Origin: an uncultured bacterium
GTDB taxonomy: Bacteria > Cyanobacteriota > Vampirovibrionia > Gastranaerophilales > Gastranaerophilaceae
Direction of reading: 5' to 3'
DNA: 9,382 bases
Assembly: GCA_900314375.1 (NCBI GenBank)
Contig: OMVC01000087.1
Location: 1 to 9,382, forward strand
The translations under genes were made by a program, and so were the position numbers. The stretch's first letter is position 1, and each line of letters opens with the position of its first letter. The notes beneath the pieces were generated by a model. The model ran no database searches. It was not told where the DNA came from and saw nothing but the letters and a program-made list of their open reading frames with translations. Of this stretch, positions 5,539-9,382 are shown piece by piece.

Positions 5539-7992
5539 TTAGCCGCCTTGGAACATTTGGAATGTTTTTTCTATTGCTTTTGAAATCAAACCTTGGACAG
5601 AATTCATTTCGGCATTCAGTGCTGCAATTTCTGCATCGAGATTTTTGGTTCTCATATCAAGAACTTCTTCTTTGTGGGTAATTTGCGCTTTTTTCTGTGT
5701 GAAATCCGCTTCGGCTCTCGTTATTGCAGCTTGGTCTTTTTCTTCTACAAGATAGCCGGTATCCGCATAGCGTGTTTGATAATAATAACCGTCCAAATTT
5801 AAAGACATTAATGAATAGCGTCCGTCTTTTATTGCGCTTTGCAAGTATTCATCATCCTGTACCATGTCGTCTCGCCTGTATCCGTATGCGCAAAGGTTAT
5901 TATATAACTCATCATAGAAGTTTGACATTCTTTCGTTGTATTCTATTTGCTCTGCGGGAACTGAAACATAAGTATAATTTTTATCGTCAGTAACGAAGTA
6001 TGTTTTTGATTTATTCGTGTCGTCATTACCTCTGCCGACTACGTATGGAGATTCTGCACCCCTTAAAATATTATCATAATAGGTTAAAAATGCTGAAACC
6101 ATATTTGATAAAGATATAGCGGCGTCAGTTTTCTTTTCGTGCGCGCCTATTCTGTTATAATTAACAGCATTATTATACGCTTGGTCGTTATATAAATTTT
6201 GATTTGAGCTTTCAGCTTCTCCTTTACCGCCAACAACTGCATTATTAATATTCAGAACAATTTTTTCTGTCATCATCAATGCTTGAGTTATTGCTGTATT
6301 TGTTGATTCGTCTGTATTTATTCCAACACCGATTTGTCCGTAGCCTAATGCTTTTGCAACATTTTCTAATATCGCCTTTGCTGCATTACGAACAGTTTTT
6401 AAACTGTCTCCGCTATCTTTGTTATTATTTTTTGCATATATTACAACATTATCTTTTAGTAGATTAGCAATGGTCATTGAGGTTATACTGTCTGCAGAGC
6501 TTTGGATAGTACCGTCTTTAATAATATTTATATCATACATTTTATATTCCTGTGTGGTACCGTCATTATCAGTATAACTTATTGTTTTCCCGTCGGTATC
6601 TTCTTTTAATTCTTCATTAAGTCCAAAGACAGCATCATAAGTTAATGTTTTATCTTTGCTCCCTGAAGCTGGAGTTATTAGTGAAGATCCTTCAGAACCG
6701 GTTGCCCATCTTAATATACGACTGCCGTTGCCACTTTTGTACATTTGTTCTTCTAATGCGGCAGCACGAATGCCAAAGTATAATTGTGATATCTGTACTT
6801 GTCTTTCGTATTCTGCCATTAGTCTGTCTTTTTCGGCTTTATCCGTTAAATTAAGAATTTGAGTTTTTGTTTTTCCTTCAACTTTTAACTCTCTATCAAT
6901 AAGTTTACCTGTAGAGTCATAAACCCAATTTGAAGTATTCCAATCTATATAAGTTCCGTTTGTATCAATACCGTTTGCAAGATTGTTATAGTTTTGTCTG
7001 TATGTATCTTGCATGTTTTGTGTCAAGCCGGATTGGTTCATTTGGCTATATGCGTCGTATAATTGCTTTAATATAGTATCGGAAATATTATTTGTGCTAA
7101 CTTCATTTTTAAAACCATTGACCATTGTCGTTGCGATGGTTTCAGGGTTAAGGTCCTCATTAATAGCTTTATACAAAGGTTCTGTCTGGTTTGTCGGGTC
7201 TTTCATGTTTATAAAGCTTGCGATAGCATTGCTTGTATTTTGTTCATATTTAGCAATGTTTGATTTGTATTCTTGTTCTGTTAAGTAATATTTTCCGTCA
7301 GTTACGCTTTCATTTGCCAAAGATTTATAAATTTGTAACCAATCGATTTTTTGTTTGCCGATATTTTTGTCCATTATTAAATCTGCAAGTGTCAAAGCAT
7401 CATATACTTCGGTATTTAAAGGTTCTTTACCCAATCCGGCATTTTCTTCCCAGAATACACCTTGTATATTGAGTTTTGAGTCTGTATTAGATTGGTTTGA
7501 CAACCAGTTTCCAGCATCGTCTTTTTTGATGTCATTATGCTCATCATCCCACTTATAGTTGTTAATGCTTATAGCATCTGCAGTTTCTTGGGTTATAAGT
7601 CCTTGTGGTACAAGAGCGGCAATAAACGCATCACGTCCATTTTGTGTTGCTTTTCCTCCACTCATTGAAATTCCTGCAGCTTCTGCTGCTGCAATATATT
7701 TTGAATCAAGAATTATTGCACCTGATTTGGAGGTGACAAAATAAGGATTATAATCATTTGCCGCAGACGGCACCATAAGTAAATTGTAATTTACATTGTA
7801 ATCTTGAGTACAAGCATCATTCTTCCAAACAAGTTTGGTAGAATTTAAAGCAGAGGCATACTCTTGAGAAGCTGCCGTCAATTGGTCGGATAACTGTAAT
7901 CGCTCTTGAGCTAATCTTGTGGATTTGAATTCACAATTAGCTTTTCGGGCGGTTATTCCGAGAAATCTTGCCTGTGATGCCGCTAATCCCAT
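5539..7992 (-). CDS. Large uncharacterised protein with helical N- and C-termini
   Basis: This 817-aa protein is not assigned to a named family. The N-terminus (1-55, MGLAASQARFLGITARKAN onwards) is predicted helical, with repeated Gln, Ser and Ala. The C-terminus (about 747-817) is a charged, heptad-like helix ending in SVQGLISKAIEKTFQMFQGG. The long middle is rich in Asn, Asp, Thr and Tyr. There is no signal peptide and no membrane-length hydrophobic segment. Conserved helical ends around a variable middle are seen in flagellin-, hook- and needle-type axial proteins, but no diagnostic motif of those families was found, so that idea stays speculative. From recall, proteins starting this way are common in Gastranaerophilales genomes. 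The ATG at 7992 has aggaaa about 4 nt upstream. The gene appears to be a single unit with its own promoter and a 78-nt leader. Confidence 0.85.
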   Translation of the reverse strand: MGLAASQARFLGITARKANCEFKSTRLAQERLQLSDQLTAASQEYASALNSTKLVWKNDACTQDYNVNYNLLMVPSAANDYNPYFVTSKSGAIILDSKYIAAAEAAGISMSGGKATQNGRDAFIAALVPQGLITQETADAISINNYKWDDEHNDIKKDDAGNWLSNQSNTDSKLNIQGVFWEENAGLGKEPLNTEVYDALTLADLIMDKNIGKQKIDWLQIYKSLANESVTDGKYYLTEQEYKSNIAKYEQNTSNAIASFINMKDPTNQTEPLYKAINEDLNPETIATTMVNGFKNEVSTNNISDTILKQLYDAYSQMNQSGLTQNMQDTYRQNYNNLANGIDTNGTYIDWNTSNWVYDSTGKLIDRELKVEGKTKTQILNLTDKAEKDRLMAEYERQVQISQLYFGIRAAALEEQMYKSGNGSRILRWATGSEGSSLITPASGSKDKTLTYDAVFGLNEELKEDTDGKTISYTDNDGTTQEYKMYDINIIKDGTIQSSADSITSMTIANLLKDNVVIYAKNNNKDSGDSLKTVRNAAKAILENVAKALGYGQIGVGINTDESTNTAITQALMMTEKIVLNINNAVVGGKGEAESSNQNLYNDQAYNNAVNYNRIGAHEKKTDAAISLSNMVSAFLTYYDNILRGAESPYVVGRGNDDTNKSKTYFVTDDKNYTYVSVPAEQIEYNERMSNFYDELYNNLCAYGYRRDDMVQDDEYLQSAIKDGRYSLMSLNLDGYYYQTRYADTGYLVEEKDQAAITRAEADFTQKKAQITHKEEVLDMRTKNLDAEIAALNAEMNSVQGLISKAIEKTFQMFQGG

Positions 7993-8076
7993 TGCTTTCC
8001 TGAAATTCCTTTCTTGAATTAATTCGTTTACTACCCATGTTTACGGCATTTTTGCATGAAAACTTGAATATTTAAT

Positions 8077-8105
8077 AATATAATGTAACAAATTGTTACA
8101 TTCAA
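8077..8105 (-). promoter_or_regulatory. Promoter with palindromic operator ahead of the 817-aa gene
   Basis: Read leftward, TTGAAT (complement of 8100-8105) and TATATT (complement of 8077-8082) are separated by exactly 17 bp and match the sigma70 -35 and -10 boxes at four and five of six positions. The spacer is occupied by a perfect palindrome, aatgtaacaa-a-ttgttacatt (8082-8102), 10 bp per arm with a one-base centre. A protein dimer bound there would cover the promoter. No T-tract follows the palindrome, so it is not a terminator of the upstream gene. Transcription would start near 8070. The cognate regulator is not in the window. Confidence 0.6.
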
Positions 8106-8115
8106 AATTGATAAT

Positions 8116-9285
8116 TTAGTTGATTGCTAAAATAATATTTTTTATATCAGAATTAGAGGTATTTTCAAGTGCAATATTTTTATCTTCCGGAGTAAGTTTT
8201 TGCAATTCTTTTAAAATTTCAACGGATTTTAAAATAAGTGTTTGATTATTTGATTTTAATAGGGTACGGACTTTTTCAACATTAGTTGTAAAATCAAGTG
8301 AGGTAAATACAAACGGGCTATCCTCTTTTAGTTCTTCATCCGCAAGTTCTTCTGCGTTATAGGGTACAAGTTCTAATAGTTTGTTTATTGCGTAAACGTC
8401 TTCTTTTACTTCTTTTGATTCATCATAAAGATATTCATCATTTTCGGTTAGTGAGGTAAATTTTTCGCATGCGTTCAATAATACAACAGATGACATTGAA
8501 TCATTGTTATTTTTTATCAAATTTTCAAAAATATTATATATATCAAAATCATACAATTGTGATAGGGCAACGGTTTCACCAAGTCCGTTTATTATAAGAT
8601 TTAAGATATACAATCCGTCTTTTCTGTTTGTTTTTATAAGTTCTGATAGTTCATAAAGATATGGTAATTCAGATGCCATATTTTCTGCAAAAGAAGAATG
8701 TTTTATCGCATTAAGAATTGGTTCTGCAGCGTTTATATCTCCGTATGAAACCAAAAATTTTACGGCGGATAATTTTTCAAATTCATCATCAGAATTTAAT
8801 TTTTCTATTGCTTCATTATAAATATCTTTATTGTTAAATTTTCCAAGTGTTGCTGCGCAATTAGAGCTTAAATAGCTATTATCTGAATAAGCATATTGTT
8901 TAAGTAAATCAAGTGCTAATGTATCTTGAATATATGAAAAATATTTAGCACAATATATTTTTTCATCTTCGCATCCGTTTTCAAAAAGTTGAAGCATAAT
9001 ATCTGTTAAATCTTCGTCTGTATATTTTACTAATGTTGATATAATAAATTCTTCGTATGATGAAGAGTAAAATTTTAAAAATTTCAACAAATTTTTATAA
9101 TTCGATTGGTTGCATACTTTTTCAAGTCTTTGAGCAACATTTTGCTTCACAAAATCAAATAAAAAATCGTCTTTATCGACAAGTTCTTTGAACAATTCGA
9201 TATCCGGAGTATTTATAAGACTATAAGCTACAGGTTCAAAATCGTTAGAATTTTTACCTGTTAATTTTTTTAATTTATCACTCAT
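8116..9285 (-). CDS. HEAT-like helical repeat protein
   Basis: This 389-aa, acidic, soluble protein appears to be almost entirely alpha-helical. It shows successive helix pairs of about 30 residues between roughly 60 and 200 (for example LALDLLKQYAYSDNSYLSSNCAATLGKF and the following NEAIEKLNSDDEFEKLSAVKFLVSYG segment), with the Leu/Ala spacing and Asp-containing turns of HEAT/ARM-type scaffolds. Helical pairs probably continue to the end (342-389). There is no catalytic motif, signal peptide or membrane segment. Such solenoids usually bind proteins; the partner is unknown. The start at 9285 is supported by aagg six nt upstream, which overlaps the stop codon of the preceding gene (9294). The 8-bp gap implies one transcript and possible translational coupling. 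The downstream 817-aa gene has its own promoter, but read-through is not excluded. Confidence 0.75.
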   Translation of the reverse strand: MSDKLKKLTGKNSNDFEPVAYSLINTPDIELFKELVDKDDFLFDFVKQNVAQRLEKVCNQSNYKNLLKFLKFYSSSYEEFIISTLVKYTDEDLTDIMLQLFENGCEDEKIYCAKYFSYIQDTLALDLLKQYAYSDNSYLSSNCAATLGKFNNKDIYNEAIEKLNSDDEFEKLSAVKFLVSYGDINAAEPILNAIKHSSFAENMASELPYLYELSELIKTNRKDGLYILNLIINGLGETVALSQLYDFDIYNIFENLIKNNNDSMSSVVLLNACEKFTSLTENDEYLYDESKEVKEDVYAINKLLELVPYNAEELADEELKEDSPFVFTSLDFTTNVEKVRTLLKSNNQTLILKSVEILKELQKLTPEDKNIALENTSNSDIKNIILAIN

Positions 9286-9293
9286 AAAAAACC

Positions 9294-9382
9294 TTAATCT
9301 AAATAGAATACAGTAATGACTTTATGCCCTTCTTCGGCATATTGAACTGCTTTATACAAAGTTTTACTTGTATGAGATAAGA
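9294..9382 (-). CDS. C-terminal end of a gene cut by the window edge
   Basis: Reading leftward from the right edge, one frame is open for 28 codons and ends in TAA at 9294-9296, with the C-terminus AVQYAEEGHKVITVFYLD. One other frame closes at once. The third stays open nearly as far, but its product looks less protein-like. The chosen frame has the alternation of charged and hydrophobic residues of a helix followed by a strand, and its stop sits 8 bp before the HEAT-like gene with the ribosome binding site overlapping it, as expected for an operon partner. Too little is visible to name a function. Confidence 0.55.
   Translation of the reverse strand, partial: LSHTSKTLYKAVQYAEEGHKVITVFYLD

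Noticed and set aside
5421..5993. Plus-strand open frames between about 5421 and 5993
   Set aside because: They lie opposite the 817-aa gene or inside the 119-bp palindrome, lack ribosome binding sites and have compositions typical of antisense shadows.
5539..7992. Calling the 817-aa protein a flagellin or hook protein
   Set aside because: Only the general layout of helical ends is shared. The characteristic N-terminal motifs of those families are absent and there are no flagellar genes nearby.
8082..8102. Palindrome as terminator of the HEAT-like gene
   Set aside because: It is AT-rich, has no U-tract on the transcribed strand and sits exactly between promoter boxes of the next gene, so an operator is the simpler reading.

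Overview
The window is low-GC bacterial DNA (coding regions clearly AT-rich by eye) with five complete or near-complete genes and one gene cut by the right edge. The best guess at source is a gut, non-photosynthetic relative of Cyanobacteria (Gastranaerophilales / 'Melainabacteria'). This rests on recall: the N-terminus of the 817-aa protein (MGLAASQARFLGITARKAN) resembles large uncharacterised proteins of that group. LeuS and Ffh are ordinary bacterial-type housekeeping proteins and do not contradict this. Placement should be tested by phylogeny of LeuS and Ffh.

Layout from left to right. Positions 1-304 hold no gene but several compact repeats: an inverted-repeat element framed by a 7-bp direct repeat, a 12-bp hairpin, and a pyrimidine-rich dispersed repeat. 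They are followed by the leader of leuS. leuS (305-2914, +) encodes leucyl-tRNA synthetase and carries, in frame, a stretch of about 115 bp near 60% GC that does not look like the rest of the gene. A perfect 17-bp hairpin (2932-2969) sits between leuS and the convergent leftward pair ffh (3611-4993, -) and a GNAT-like acetyltransferase gene (2968-3495, -). Positions 4994-5538 form a 545-bp gene-free patchwork of repeats: tandem octamers, a second copy of the pyrimidine-rich repeat in opposite orientation, repeated 10-mers and a 119-bp imperfect palindrome.

Leftward again, 5539-7992 encodes an 817-aa protein of unknown function with helical ends. Its promoter region contains a perfect 10+1+10 palindrome filling the spacer between plausible -35 and -10 boxes. 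Upstream lies a helical, HEAT-like repeat protein gene (8116-9285, -), 8 bp downstream of the stop of a gene that runs off the right edge (9294-9382).

The housekeeping genes share information-flow roles (Leu-tRNA charging; co-translational membrane targeting). The right-hand part is accessory or lineage-specific. The most interesting signals are the GC-rich in-frame insert in leuS, whose motifs partly recur in intergenic repeats, the dense set of small palindromic elements, and the palindrome-controlled promoter of the unknown 817-aa protein.
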